Numbered from the stretch's first letter, positions 1-8,426 are shown. The stretch is 64,000 bases of DNA from DASVEE01 sp036380735 (GCA_036380735.1 DASVEE010000015.1:124001-188000); one strand, 5' to 3'. The notes: generated by a model from the sequence alone, not told the origin. Numbers and translations are program-made.

Positions 1-2
1 GG

Positions 3-1916
3 CTCGGCGACCTGCCGCCGCACGTCGGCAACGCGTTTCTCGCCGCCGAAGACGTCCGTTTCCGCCGCCATCCCGGCGTCGATCCCATCGGCATCACGCG
101 CGCCGCGGTGCGCAACGTCCGCGCCGGCGGCATCACCCAGGGCGGCAGCACCATCAACCAGCAGATCATCAAGCAGCGCTACTTCTCGAACGAGCGTACG
201 TGGCGCCGCAAGATCGTCGAGATGATCCTCGCCGTCATCCTCGACGCGCGCCTCTCCAAGGACGACATCCTCGAGCTCTACCTCAACGACGTCTACCTCG
301 GGCACCACGAAGGCAGCCCGGTCCTCGGCGTCGACGAAGCCGCGCGCCTCTACTTCGACAAGTCGCCGCGCGAGCTCCGCTCCGACGAAGCGGCGATCCT
401 CGCCGCCATCGTGCGCGCCCCCAATCGCGACAACCCCCGCAAGCGCCCCGACCTCGTACGCGCCCGCCGCGACGGCATCCTCAAGGTCATGCGCGACCGC
501 AAGTGGATCAGCGAATCGCAGTACCGCGACGGCGCCGCCCGCCCGGTCGACCTCAATCGCGGACGCCTGCCGCAGACGCCCTTCCCCTACTACCTCCGCG
601 CCTTGCGCGCCGACCTGGTGAAGGAGATCGGCATCGGACCGATCGTTCAGGGCGGTCTCACGATCGTCTGCGAGCTCGATGAAGAGGCGCAGCGCGTCGC
701 CGAGCGCGTCGCCAGACGCACACCGGGTTCGCTCGAAGGGCGCTACCGCTGGCTGCGCGAGCAGGCCGCGCAGGACCCGCTGCAGGTCGCGATCCTCTCC
801 GTCGATCCGCGTACCGGCGGCGTACGCGCCCTCGTCGGCGGCTCCGACTTCAAGCGCTCCCCCTTCGACCGCACCAAGAACATGCGGCGCCAGCCCGGCT
901 CCGCGTTCAAGACGTTCGCCTTCCTCGCCGCCATCACCTCGAAGCGCGCGACCAACGCCACGCTGCTGCTCGATGCGCCGGTGACGATCGAAGTCGGCAG
1001 CGAGGAGTGGACGCCGCAGAACTACGACGAGCGCTTCCGCGGCCGCGTGACGGTACGTGAGGCGTTCGAGAAGTCGCTGAACGTCCCCACGGTGCGGCTG
1101 ACGCAGCAGATCGGCATGAACCGCGTCGTGCGCACGGCGAACAAGTTCGAGTTCGACGAGAAGTTCACCTCCATCCCCGCCCTGCCGCTCGGCGTGAGCG
1201 AGGTCTCGATGCGCGAGCTCACCGCCGCCTACACCGTCTTCCCCAACCTCGGCGAGCGCGTCGAGCCGTTCCTGCTGACCGAGGTGCGCAATCGCCGCGG
1301 GAAGACGCTGTACAAGCACGAGGTCGAGCGGAAGCGCATCGTCGACGCCGACTCCGCCTTCATCGTCCACACGCTGCTGCGCGGCGTCGTCCAGCGCGGC
1401 ACCGCCTCCCGCCTCCGCCGCTACGGCCTCGGCTACGTCGCCGGCAAGACCGGCACGACCAACGACTACCGCGACGCCTGGTTCGTCGGCTACACGCCCG
1501 ACATGGTCACGACCGTGTGGGTCGGCTTCGACAAAGGGGCGCCGCTGCGCCTCTCCTCGGGCGAGGCCGCCATTCCGGTGTGGGGTGAGTACATGCGCGA
1601 GCTGCCGCACCTCCAGCGCTACCCCGACTCACCGTCGGGCGTGACGTGGCGGCAGATCGATCCCGAGACCGGGATGCTGTGGCGCGAAGGCTGCCCCGGC
1701 CCGCGGCGCGAGGTGTTCCTCGACGGCACCGCACCGACGCGCCACTGCCCCCGCGGCATCCTCGGCAACGTCGTCCGCCGCGTCTTCTTCGACGAAGAGA
1801 ACTTCGACGAGCCGCCGGCCATCACCCTGGACAAGTTCCGGCGCTGGGCCAACGAAGCGGACCGCAACCGCCAGCAGGTGGAAGGGATCCTGGACCGGCT
1901 GCGCCGGATGTTCTAG
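3..1916 (+). CDS. Bifunctional penicillin-binding protein, PBP1A/1C type (5' partial)
   Basis: Peptidoglycan glycosyltransferase plus transpeptidase, membrane-anchored with its catalytic domains in the periplasm. The frame is open from base 3, so the N-terminus with cytoplasmic tail and TM anchor lies upstream of the window. The GT51 domain comes first: an AEDVRFRRHPG segment at 48-80 matches the catalytic EDxxFxxHxG motif, followed by GGSTINQQ and the RKIVEM...LNDVYLG block. The transpeptidase domain shows all three penicillin-binding motifs: SxxK as PGSAFKTF (codons near 898-910), SLN near 1074, and KTGT near 1443. About 110 residues follow KTGT, with several cysteines, resembling the short C-terminal extensions of PBP1A/1C proteins. 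It ends at TAG 1916, beside a 9-bp repeat element. The family assignment is firm; the exact paralog (1A or 1C) is not. Confidence 0.93.
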   Translation, partial: LGDLPPHVGNAFLAAEDVRFRRHPGVDPIGITRAAVRNVRAGGITQGGSTINQQIIKQRYFSNERTWRRKIVEMILAVILDARLSKDDILELYLNDVYLGHHEGSPVLGVDEAARLYFDKSPRELRSDEAAILAAIVRAPNRDNPRKRPDLVRARRDGILKVMRDRKWISESQYRDGAARPVDLNRGRLPQTPFPYYLRALRADLVKEIGIGPIVQGGLTIVCELDEEAQRVAERVARRTPGSLEGRYRWLREQAAQDPLQVAILSVDPRTGGVRALVGGSDFKRSPFDRTKNMRRQPGSAFKTFAFLAAITSKRATNATLLLDAPVTIEVGSEEWTPQNYDERFRGRVTVREAFEKSLNVPTVRLTQQIGMNRVVRTANKFEFDEKFTSIPALPLGVSEVSMRELTAAYTVFPNLGERVEPFLLTEVRNRRGKTLYKHEVERKRIVDADSAFIVHTLLRGVVQRGTASRLRRYGLGYVAGKTGTTNDYRDAWFVGYTPDMVTTVWVGFDKGAPLRLSSGEAAIPVWGEYMRELPHLQRYPDSPSGVTWRQIDPETGMLWREGCPGPRREVFLDGTAPTRHCPRGILGNVVRRVFFDEENFDEPPAITLDKFRRWANEADRNRQQVEGILDRLRRMF

Positions 1917-2016
1917 GGCGGGAACGATGGGACCCATAGGACGGATGGGACGAATGGGACAGGTGGGCTGCCGTCCTGTCTGGCCTATCAGTCCTGGTCG
2001 TCCTGTCGGCGGTTCC
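1917..2016. repeat. 9-bp inverted-array element (degenerate copy)
   Basis: Immediately after the PBP stop: GGGAACGAT followed by three or four GGAC-x-AT units, a short spacer, then a decayed reverse-complement arm (GTCCTGTC, CAGTCCTGG, CGTCCTGTC). It is a weaker member of the family seen at about 15 places in this window. It could act as a hairpin terminator; no T-run follows. Confidence 0.7.
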
Positions 2017-2053
2017 GCGCGACTACGCTGCTGTTGAAAACGACTGCAACATT

Positions 2054-2242
2054 GACTCGAAAGACAATGTTGCTGACTTGAAAGACAGCAACATTGACTC
2101 GAAAGACAATGTTGCTGACTCGAAAGACAACAACATTGACTCGAAAGACAATGTTGCTGACTCGAAAGACAACAACGTTGACTCGAAAGACAATGTTGCT
2201 GACTCGAAAGACAGCAACATTGACTCGAAAGACCGCGTCGCT
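2054..2242. repeat. 21-bp tandem repeat, nine copies
   Basis: The core GACTCGAAAGAC recurs exactly every 21 bases at 2054, 2075, 2096, 2117, 2138, 2159, 2180, 2201 and 2222, and a degenerate tenth copy is at 2243. Linkers alternate between AATGTTGCT and AACAACATT-like sequence, so neighbouring linkers are inverted repeats (AACATTG...CAATGTT and TTGCTG...CAGCAA) and the array can fold as successive small hairpins. The period is a multiple of three, so frames stay open on both strands (a DSKDNxx heptad on the plus strand), but no start, ribosome site or codon bias supports translation. Read as non-coding. Confidence 0.85.
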
Positions 2243-2275
2243 GATCCGCGCAACGGCAGTCTGACCCGCAAAGCA

Positions 2276-2301
2276 ATCGAGCCGGCTTTCGCCGGCTCGA
2301 T
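2276..2301 (-). terminator. Hairpin downstream of the M36 protease
   Basis: An 11-bp perfect stem (ATCGAGCCGGC with a 4-base loop) lies 27 bases beyond the stop of the minus-strand protease gene. On the minus strand it is followed by a weak T-containing stretch (TGCTTTG), so it is a plausible but not classical intrinsic terminator. Confidence 0.55.
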
Positions 2302-2327
2302 GCAGTCGTTGAGGCTGGATTCGAGGT

Positions 2328-4517
2328 CTAGAACGACACGCTGACGTTGTTCGAGCACGTCGTCGTGCCCGCGTTGCAGACGCGGTAGGTGAACGTGCCC
2401 CGCACTTTCCCGAGCTGGTCGGTGTGCGCGCCGTCGTTCGCCGTGGTCACGACTCTCATGTTGTTGCGGTAGATGTCGACCTGCGTCGAGGTCGCGCCGC
2501 TCCAGGTGAGGTCCGCGTAGGCCACGTTCTTCGCCTTCCGGGCGGTCGCGCTGAGGCTGATGCCGCTGGCGGAGGTGATCGTCACGTTGATCGAGGCCGA
2601 TCCCGACAGCGAGCCGCTGTCCGTCGCCGTCGCCGTCACCGTGTGCGTGCCGGCGGCCAGGCCGCTCGTGGTGATCGAGGAGCCGGTGCCGAGGGCGCCG
2701 CTGAGGCTCGACGTCCAGTTGATGGAGGAGGCGAGCGAGCCGTCCTGCGTGTCGGTGGCGGTGCCGCTGAACGTCACCGCGGTGCCCTGCACGAACGAGG
2801 CGCCCGGCGCCGGGGCCGTGATGGCCACGACGGGGGCGGTGTTCACCGGGCCGCCGGCGCAGGTCGCCGGGATCGTGAACGACTCCGTGATCGAGACGCC
2901 GGAGCAGAAGAAGATGTTGCAGCTCTCGGCGCCGTTGGCGCCTTCGCCGATGCCGAACTGCGCGAACGCGGTCCAGATCAGGCAGTCCTGAGCCGTGGTC
3001 GGCGACGCCGCGAGGAGACCGTCGCGCATGTCCTCGTAGGCCGGGCGCGACGGGGTGAAGTTCATGCCGTCGATGACCACGTCGAAGAGGGCGTCCTGGG
3101 TGTAGCCGGCGCCTTCCCACAGCGACAGGAGCTTCCACATCGTCGCCGCGTAGATCTCGCCATCCGAGTGGACGCTGCCGCCGGTGACGTCGGCGTAGGT
3201 GTTCGGGTAGTTCGTGTAGGGGAAGCGGCGGATGCCTTTCGCGTTGTTGTAGGCGTACTCGCCGACCGTGTCCTGCCGGTTGACGTAGATGGCGAGGACG
3301 TCGCTCATCCCTTCGCCGATGGCGCCGGCGAGCGGACCGCTCATGCCGCCGATCATGCGCTGCGTCAGGCCGTGCCCGTACTCGTGCCAGACGATGTCGG
3401 AGTCGAGATCGCCGTCACGTCCGGGCGTGGAAGCGTTCCAGAGGTACATCTGCATGCGCGGGCGCGAGCCGTCGGTCGGTGTCGCGAAGTTCGCGTTGTT
3501 CGTGCCGCCGCCGTCCTGCGCTTCCGCGTTGACCGGGTCGTTGCCGAGGCCGCCCTTGCCGAAGTTGTTCGCCTGGAAGTTGCCCGCCGCCTCGTTGAAG
3601 CCGTGGCGGTACAGTTTGTCGTGGATGACGTTGTTCAGATAGAAGAGGTTCGCCACGGCGGCCTGCTGGTTCGTGGCCGTCGTCGGCGCCTGCGTCAGGT
3701 CGACGGTGTACTCGAAGTTCTGCGTCGCCGAGACCGGGCGTCCGTTCGTATCGGCGCCATTGTTGTTGTCGCGGTCGAGGTACGCATCGACGTTGTTGCC
3801 GATCGTCGTGTTCGTGGAGACCCAGCCGCCCGGCGACTCCGCGTTGCCGGTGCCGGGGCCGCTCACGACCGTCTGCGTCGAGTTGCCCGGATGGTCGGGG
3901 AAGATCTTGTAGGTGTCGTCCGCCGTGCGCAGCTCGCGGTAGACCACGTTCCCTTCGTTGTCGACGAGCGAGTGCCAGAGGATGTTCGTCTCTTCTTCCC
4001 ACGTCTGGACGAGGTAGCCCTCGACGAGGGTGCCGTCGGCGAGCGGGATCACGACCATCGTCGCGGTCGGCTCTTCGTGCCAGAACGACGCCGGCTGCTC
4101 GGCGCTGTCGTAGAGCTGCGAGACGCCGGCGCGGATCGAGTCCGTGTACGTGATCGTCGTCGGCTCCACGTCGCCCGCCGGCACCGTGTTCTCGATCATG
4201 CTGAGGATGCGGCCGTGGCTGTCGACGGTCGCGCGGACGTAGGTGCCGTACACCGGCTTCCCGGCGATCCGCTGTTCCATCCGGATGTGGCGTCCGTGCT
4301 CCGCCGTCGTCACCAGCGTCTGTCCCTTGTTGCCGAGGAACGAGCGGACGATTTCGGAGCGCGATTTGTTCGAGGGACCGGTCAGGGGCTTGAGGTCTTG
4401 GTTGCGATGGACCCGCGCACCTTTGGCGCTGAAATCGATCGTCTTTTTACCGGGGACCGCCAGGAGAGGGGAGGAAACGAGAAGCAGGGCACCGCACAAG
4501 GACAACAACTTCGACAT
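2328..4517 (-). CDS. Exported M36 (fungalysin/thermolysin-like) metallopeptidase
   Basis: Secreted zinc endopeptidase of 729 residues. Residues 1-20 form a signal peptide (MSKLLSL...LLA). An FTP-type propeptide spans roughly 50-200. The catalytic domain (about 230-545) has the zinc motif HEYGH at 378-382, with the likely third ligand E402 in GEGMSD, as in M36 enzymes. A bacterial Ig/PKD-like domain follows (about 565-650, VAITAPAPG...TATDSG), then a fibronectin-like C-terminal module (about 655-729) ending in strand sequence. The tail domains probably bind substrate or the cell surface. The gene is monocistronic on the minus strand. It converges on the PBP gene across a repeat-filled gap, with a candidate terminator at 2276-2301, and its 5' side faces the methionine-synthesis leader. 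Confidence 0.92.
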   Translation of the reverse strand: MSKLLSLCGALLLVSSPLLAVPGKKTIDFSAKGARVHRNQDLKPLTGPSNKSRSEIVRSFLGNKGQTLVTTAEHGRHIRMEQRIAGKPVYGTYVRATVDSHGRILSMIENTVPAGDVEPTTITYTDSIRAGVSQLYDSAEQPASFWHEEPTATMVVIPLADGTLVEGYLVQTWEEETNILWHSLVDNEGNVVYRELRTADDTYKIFPDHPGNSTQTVVSGPGTGNAESPGGWVSTNTTIGNNVDAYLDRDNNNGADTNGRPVSATQNFEYTVDLTQAPTTATNQQAAVANLFYLNNVIHDKLYRHGFNEAAGNFQANNFGKGGLGNDPVNAEAQDGGGTNNANFATPTDGSRPRMQMYLWNASTPGRDGDLDSDIVWHEYGHGLTQRMIGGMSGPLAGAIGEGMSDVLAIYVNRQDTVGEYAYNNAKGIRRFPYTNYPNTYADVTGGSVHSDGEIYAATMWKLLSLWEGAGYTQDALFDVVIDGMNFTPSRPAYEDMRDGLLAASPTTAQDCLIWTAFAQFGIGEGANGAESCNIFFCSGVSITESFTIPATCAGGPVNTAPVVAITAPAPGASFVQGTAVTFSGTATDTQDGSLASSINWTSSLSGALGTGSSITTSGLAAGTHTVTATATDSGSLSGSASINVTITSASGISLSATARKAKNVAYADLTWSGATSTQVDIYRNNMRVVTTANDGAHTDQLGKVRGTFTYRVCNAGTTTCSNNVSVSF

Positions 4518-4630
4518 TCCGCCTCCGGATGAAAGAGAAGTTGAATGAGCCGCCCACGCGGCGGCACGGGCGGAACGGATACGTATCTTTTACTAAGGGG
4601 CGGAAGGATAGCATGGGGGCATTCCTCGCC

Positions 4631-4648
4631 GCTGTCACGTTTGACAGC
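4631..4648. other. Small palindrome in the divergent leader
   Basis: GCTGTCA, a 4-base loop and TGACAGC form a perfect 7-bp hairpin, about 30 bases before the riboswitch and 115 bases upstream of the protease start. It could be an operator for either divergent gene or a 5' stabilising hairpin. No further evidence. Confidence 0.35.
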
Positions 4649-4674
4649 GACGGATACCCGGGTCTACTCTCACC

Positions 4675-4738
4675 CCTGCTGGATTGATTTGAGGGGCCGC
4701 TTGCAACCAGCTTAAAAAAAGCTAAAGAGCCGGCAGGA
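4675..4738 (+). promoter_or_regulatory. SAM-II-like riboswitch aptamer
   Basis: Matches the conserved SAM-II (SAM-alpha) layout that I know for this class. A P1 stem GCTGG (4678-4682)/CCAGC (4707-4711) encloses a loop with GATTTG (4686-4691) and CGCTTGCAA. It is followed by a TTAAA-rich joining stretch and GCTAAAGAGCC (4721-4731), whose GCC can pair back to the GGC of the loop (pseudoknot). An outer stem CCTGCTGG/CCGGCAGG (4675-4682/4730-4737) is an alternative pairing that could serve as the switch. It stands upstream of a homocysteine methyltransferase/methylenetetrahydrofolate reductase gene, exactly the function expected for SAM feedback. The terminator that follows suggests transcriptional control. 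Confidence 0.82.
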
Positions 4739-4754
4739 ACGTGCAATTTGACCT

Positions 4755-4783
4755 GGCCCCACGTGAGTGGGGCCGTTTTTTTT
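4755..4783 (+). terminator. Intrinsic terminator of the SAM leader
   Basis: GGCCCCAC (4755-4762), loop GTGA, GTGGGGCC (4767-4774), then G and eight T's: a textbook Rho-independent terminator, 17 bases after the aptamer and 127 bases before the start codon. Ligand-bound aptamer would be expected to favour termination. Confidence 0.9.
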
Positions 4784-4785
4784 GA

Positions 4786-4877
4786 GTCGGTTTTCGGTTG
4801 TCGGTTGTCGGTTTTCGGTGCTGCGCCCGGCGCAGCGGAGCTACCGAAAACCGCCAACCGAAAACCGAAAACCGACT
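4786..4877. repeat. Long inverted repeat of CGGTTTTCGGTTGTC units
   Basis: Left arm (GTCGGTTTTCGGTTGTCGG... near 4786-4818) and right arm (CCGAAAACCGCCAACCGAAAACC... near 4846-4877) are reverse complements with a spacer containing GTGCTGCGCCCGG. The same arm units and core recur at 54752-54866, and related elements occur inside the AAA+ gene near 62196. It sits in the 5' UTR between the SAM-leader terminator and the start codon, so it is transcribed. Confidence 0.8.
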
Positions 4878-4909
4878 CGCGATCACGGACAACGTCACCA
4901 CTCACCACT

Positions 4910-6775
4910 ATGCCAGACTTCATCCAGGCGATCGCCGACGAGCACGTCTACCTCTTCGATGGGGCGATGGGCACGATGCTCTATGCCAAGGGCGTCTTCA
5001 TCAACAAGTGCTACGACGAGCTGAATCTCCGCAACCCGGAGATCGTGACCGAGGTGCACCGCCAGTACATCAAAACGGGCGCGGAGATCCTCGAGACCAA
5101 CACCTACGGCGCGAACCGCGTGAAGCTCGGCAGCTTCGGCATCGACGACGAGCTGCGCGACATCAACCTGCGCGGCGCCGAGCTCGCGCGCAAGGCCGCC
5201 GGTGACTCCGTCTACGTCGCCGGCGCCATCGGCCCCCTCGGCATCCGCATCGAGCCGTACGGCCCCACCGGCGTGCAGGAAGCGGGCGACATCTTCCGCG
5301 AACAGGCCACCGCGCTGGTCGAGGGCGGCGTCGACCTCTTCATCGTCGAGACCTTCTCCAACATCGCGGAGCTCGAGCAGGCCATCTTCGCCATCCGCGA
5401 CGTCTGTTCGCTCCCGATCGTCGCGCAGATGACGATCGCCAGCGACGGCATGACCATCTACGGCGACGCGCCGCGCACGTTCGCGCAGCGCCTCGACCGC
5501 GCGGGCGCCGACGTCATCGGCCTCAATTGCTCCGTCGGCCCGGACGTCATGCTCGACGCGATCGAGGAGATCGCCGCGGTCACCGCGAAGAAGATCTCCT
5601 GTCAGCCCAACGCCGGCATGCCGCGCGAGGTCAACGGCCGCCAGATGTACATGGCGTCGCCCGACTACATGGGCAAATACGCCAAGCGGCTGATCCACAA
5701 GGGCGTGAAGTTCATCGGCGGCTGCTGCGGCACGACGCCGGAGCACATCAAGGTCATCGCCGACGCCGTACGCCCGCTCTCGCCGCGCCGCTCCTTCGTC
5801 GTCATCGAGCGCAACGGCGAAGACGCGCAGAAGCAGGGCGTCGAGTCGAAGCCGCTCGCGGACCGCTCGAAGTGGGGCGCGAAGCTGGCGAAGGGCGAGT
5901 TCGTCACCACGATCGAGATCACGCCGCCGAAGGGTCCGAACGCCGACGCCATGATCAAGTCGGTCCAGTCGATCAAGGACGCCGGCGTCGACGCCGTCAA
6001 CGTCCCCGATGGTCCGCGCGCGCAGAACCGCATGGGCGCCATCGCCGTGTCGGTGCTGCTGCAGCAGCGCGTCGGCATCGAGACCGTCCTCCACTACTGT
6101 TGCCGCGACCGCAACCTCCTCGGCATGCACTCCGACCTGCTCGGCTGCGCCGCGCTCGGGCTGCGCAACCTGCTGCTGATCACCGGCGATCCTCCGAAGA
6201 TGGGGCCGTACCCCGAGGCGACGGCGGTGTTCGACATCGACTCGATCGGCCTGACCAACATGGTCAACCTCATGAACCACGGCCTCGACCTCGGCGGCAA
6301 TCCCTTCGGCGAGCCGACCTGCTTCACGATCGGCGTCGGCGTGAACCCCGGCCATCTCGACCTCGAGTACGAGCTGCGCCGCCTCGACTGGAAAGTGAAG
6401 GCGGGCGCCGAGTACGCGATCACCCAGCCGGTGTTCGACGCAAGACAGCTCGAGGAGTTCCTCGACCGCATCGCCCCGATGAACCTCCCCGTCGTGGCGG
6501 GCATCTGGCCGCTGCTGTCGTACCGCAACGCCCAGTTCATGAACAACGAAGTCCCCGGCGTGTCGGTCCCCGACGACGTCATGGAACGCATGCGCATCGC
6601 CAGCGACAAAAGCCGCGAGCACGGCCTCCGCGAAGGCGTCGCCATCGCCCGCGAGACCCTCGAGCGCGTGCGCCACCGCGTAGCGGGCGTCCAGGTCAGC
6701 GCCCCGCTGGGCCGCGTGGACCTGGCGCTGCAGGTGTTTGAGGGTTTGGTGGCACCAGCGGTGGCGGCGGGGTAA
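4910..6775 (+). CDS. Bifunctional homocysteine S-methyltransferase / 5,10-methylenetetrahydrofolate reductase
   Basis: Cytoplasmic methionine-pathway enzyme of 621 residues, with the same fusion as the Bacillus YitJ type. Residues 1-290 form the zinc-dependent homocysteine methyltransferase barrel (LFDGAMGTML, ETNTYGANR), with ligand cysteines in LNCSVGP and GGCCGTTPEH. Residues about 320-600 form the FAD-dependent methylenetetrahydrofolate reductase barrel (TIEITPPKGP near the start, LLITGDPPKMG, ITQPVFDA). It should transfer a methyl group to homocysteine and reduce methylene-THF. ATG 4910 is chosen because the family begins at this point; an in-frame extension upstream would run through the repeat and terminator. 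Control by the SAM-II-like leader is strongly implied. Confidence 0.93.
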   Translation: MPDFIQAIADEHVYLFDGAMGTMLYAKGVFINKCYDELNLRNPEIVTEVHRQYIKTGAEILETNTYGANRVKLGSFGIDDELRDINLRGAELARKAAGDSVYVAGAIGPLGIRIEPYGPTGVQEAGDIFREQATALVEGGVDLFIVETFSNIAELEQAIFAIRDVCSLPIVAQMTIASDGMTIYGDAPRTFAQRLDRAGADVIGLNCSVGPDVMLDAIEEIAAVTAKKISCQPNAGMPREVNGRQMYMASPDYMGKYAKRLIHKGVKFIGGCCGTTPEHIKVIADAVRPLSPRRSFVVIERNGEDAQKQGVESKPLADRSKWGAKLAKGEFVTTIEITPPKGPNADAMIKSVQSIKDAGVDAVNVPDGPRAQNRMGAIAVSVLLQQRVGIETVLHYCCRDRNLLGMHSDLLGCAALGLRNLLLITGDPPKMGPYPEATAVFDIDSIGLTNMVNLMNHGLDLGGNPFGEPTCFTIGVGVNPGHLDLEYELRRLDWKVKAGAEYAITQPVFDARQLEEFLDRIAPMNLPVVAGIWPLLSYRNAQFMNNEVPGVSVPDDVMERMRIASDKSREHGLREGVAIARETLERVRHRVAGVQVSAPLGRVDLALQVFEGLVAPAVAAG

Positions 6776-6777
6776 GG

Positions 6778-6936
6778 GGAACGATGGGACGAATGGGACC
6801 TATAGGACCTATGGGACCTATGGGACCGCCACCCAACCCGCGGAGAACTTACCCATGCGTCTCCGCGGTGTCCCATAGGTCCCATCTGTCCCATCTGTCC
6901 CATAGGTCCCATTCCCATAGGTCCCATCGCCACCAC
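6778..6936. repeat. 9-bp inverted-array element with conserved core
   Basis: GGGGAACGAT, then six GGGAC-type 9-mers, then a unique core (ACCCAACCC...ACTTACCCATGCGTCTCCGCGG), then six or more reverse-complement 9-mers (GTCCCATAG) to 6936. The core is shared with 9608-9762 and 26526-26712. The element lies 3' of the methionine gene and 5' of the sigma-factor gene. Confidence 0.9.
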
Positions 6937-6985
6937 ACCGTCACCCCACCCAAACGATTTCCCCGCCTGGCGCGTCTTCCTAGAC

Positions 6986-7516
6986 GTGGCAGCCATCGCA
7001 CTCACGGCAGCGCAGACCCTCGGCGACAGCGACCGGCTCGCGCGGCTGTACGACCTGCAGCACCGGCGGCTCTACCGGCTGGCGCTGCGGCTCGCGCGTG
7101 ATGAACAGGAAGCGCAGGATCTCGTCCAGGAGGCCTTTCTGCGCGCCGCGCGGCAGCCGGGACGCATTCCGCCGGGTGATGAACAGGCGGGGGCCTGGCT
7201 GGTGCGCATCGTCGTCAACCTGACGAAGGATCGTCACCGCCGCCACGTCGTGCGCGACACGTTCAGGCGCCTCTTCGTGCGCGAACAGCCCGACCCGGCG
7301 GAGGCGCTCGACGCCAGAACCGCCGTGGCGAAGGCGATGAACGCGCTGCCTCCGCGCCAGCGCGTCATCGTGGCTCTCTACGAGCTCGAAGGGCACGGCA
7401 CGCCGGAGATCGCAAAGATGCTGAACGTCGCCGAGGTCACCGTGCGCTGGCACCTCGCCGCCGCGCGGAAACGGCTGGCGGTGCTGCTCGCCCCTTTCAC
7501 GGAGAAACAGAAATGA
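6986..7516 (+). CDS. ECF-type sigma-70 family RNA polymerase sigma factor
   Basis: Alternative sigma factor of 176 residues. Region 2 spans residues 18-85 (RLARLYDLQHRRLYRLALR, QDLVQEAFLRA, WLVRIVVNL, DRHRR). Region 4 spans about 115-165 (LPPRQRVIVALYEL, the HTH ...EIAKMLNVAEVTVRWHLAAARKRL). Its length and the absence of region 3 fit the ECF group. The start is GTG 6986; no strong ribosome site precedes it, and the leader is the 3' end of the repeat element. The stop overlaps the next gene (ATGA at 7513), a small membrane protein that probably acts as anti-sigma factor. Targets are unknown. Confidence 0.93.
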   Translation: MAAIALTAAQTLGDSDRLARLYDLQHRRLYRLALRLARDEQEAQDLVQEAFLRAARQPGRIPPGDEQAGAWLVRIVVNLTKDRHRRHVVRDTFRRLFVREQPDPAEALDARTAVAKAMNALPPRQRVIVALYELEGHGTPEIAKMLNVAEVTVRWHLAAARKRLAVLLAPFTEKQK

Positions 7517-7818
7517 AGAACGATCGACTGAGTGCCTTGCTGAGAGAGCACGATCCGGCCGCGGGCCGCGAGCTCGCCGGCGATGACGTGCTGCGGATCC
7601 GGACCGCCGTGCTGTCGTCGACGCGCGAGCGCCGCGTTTCGTACGCCGTGCGGCTCTCCTTCGCGACGCTCGCGCTCGTCCTCTTCGCCGGCGCGTGGGC
7701 CGCGATGCGCACGCGTGAAGCCGCGCCGGCGCCGCAACCGCAGAAACGTCAGATCCACTACACAACCCCGGGCGGCACACGCATCATCTGGTCGCTCGAT
7801 CCCGAGTTTCAGCTCTGA
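7513..7818 (+). CDS. Putative anti-sigma factor, single-pass membrane protein
   Basis: 101 residues. An N-terminal hydrophilic domain (1-42, with the DPAAGRELAGDDVLRIR segment) faces the cytoplasm. One TM helix follows (about 45-63, VRLSFATLALVLFAGAWAA), then a short extracytoplasmic tail rich in P, Q and R. Translation is coupled to the sigma gene by an ATGA overlap. Position and topology suggest it restrains the ECF factor, but no anti-sigma domain is recognisable, so the role is inferred from context. Confidence 0.7.
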   Translation: MKNDRLSALLREHDPAAGRELAGDDVLRIRTAVLSSTRERRVSYAVRLSFATLALVLFAGAWAAMRTREAAPAPQPQKRQIHYTTPGGTRIIWSLDPEFQL

Positions 7819-7831
7819 GAGGAACCCTCGA

Positions 7832-8419
7832 ATGAAGAAGATTGCCTTCGCCTTGCTGTTCGTCACCACCGCCGCCGTCGCGCAGAGCACCCCGCGCTCC
7901 GCGCCGTCTCCGGCCCCCGCCGCGATGGCGAGTCCTGCCGCGACACCGGCGCCTGCCGCTTCACCGCGCGCGCCGCACAACGTCACGCAGCTCTTCCAGG
8001 TCGTCATCCTGCACGGCACGATGAGTGGGGCCGAGGCGACGGAGAACGTGCCGAAGAACGTGGATCGGGCGATCGCCGACGTCCGCGACTTCCTGCCGTT
8101 CAAGCGCTACCGCTTCATCGACTCCGGCCTGTTGCGCCTCGCCACCGGCTCGTCGGGGCAGCTCACGCTCGACGGCGTGAGCAACACGCAATACCGCGTC
8201 AACTTCGGCGTCAACCCCCGCACGCAGAGTCACGTCCACATCAGCAACTTCACGGTCCAACCGCTCACCGGCAACGTCGGCGAACAGAGCGTCGGCAAGG
8301 CGGTGATCCAGACGTCGTTCGAGATCAACGGCGGGGAAACCGTCGTGGTGGGCTCGTCGAGGCTCGGCGGCGGATCGGACGCGCTGATCGTGTTGCTGAC
8401 CGCGCTGCCAGGACGATAG
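7832..8419 (+). CDS. Exported protein of unknown function (secretin/TonB short-domain-like fold possible)
   Basis: 195 residues with a signal peptide (MKKIAFALLFVTTAAVAQ) and then an Ala/Pro-rich linker (about 19-50). A compact domain (about 52-195) includes VVILHGTMSG, a NVPKNVDRAIADVRDFLPFKRY segment and several strands (TLDGVSNTQYRVNF, VHISNFTVQ, EINGGETVVVGSS). The strand pattern and LPF-Y-R segment recall periplasmic secretin-associated domains, but I cannot assign a family. ATG 7832 follows an AGAGGAA ribosome site. It is the third gene of the sigma operon (13-base gap), so it may be an envelope component of the same stress response. Confidence 0.8.
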   Translation: MKKIAFALLFVTTAAVAQSTPRSAPSPAPAAMASPAATPAPAASPRAPHNVTQLFQVVILHGTMSGAEATENVPKNVDRAIADVRDFLPFKRYRFIDSGLLRLATGSSGQLTLDGVSNTQYRVNFGVNPRTQSHVHISNFTVQPLTGNVGEQSVGKAVIQTSFEINGGETVVVGSSRLGGGSDALIVLLTALPGR

Positions 8420-8426
8420 GACAGAT

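Noticed and set aside
2078..2344. 88-residue DSKDN-repeat protein
   Set aside because: It starts inside the tandem array, has no ribosome site, and its non-repeat end lies over a terminator hairpin.
2424..4532. 702-codon open frame antisense to the M36 protease
   Set aside because: High G+C sequence creates long antisense frames; composition is R/V/D-rich without domains, and the opposite strand is clearly the protease gene. The same applies to the long antisense frames opposite the metH/F fusion, both tyrosinases and others.
6778..6936. Collagen-like Gly-Pro-Met/Gly-Arg-Met repeats when the 9-bp arrays are translated
   Set aside because: The G-x-y pattern is a by-product of the 9-base period; arrays have no start signals, appear on both strands and are intergenic almost everywhere.
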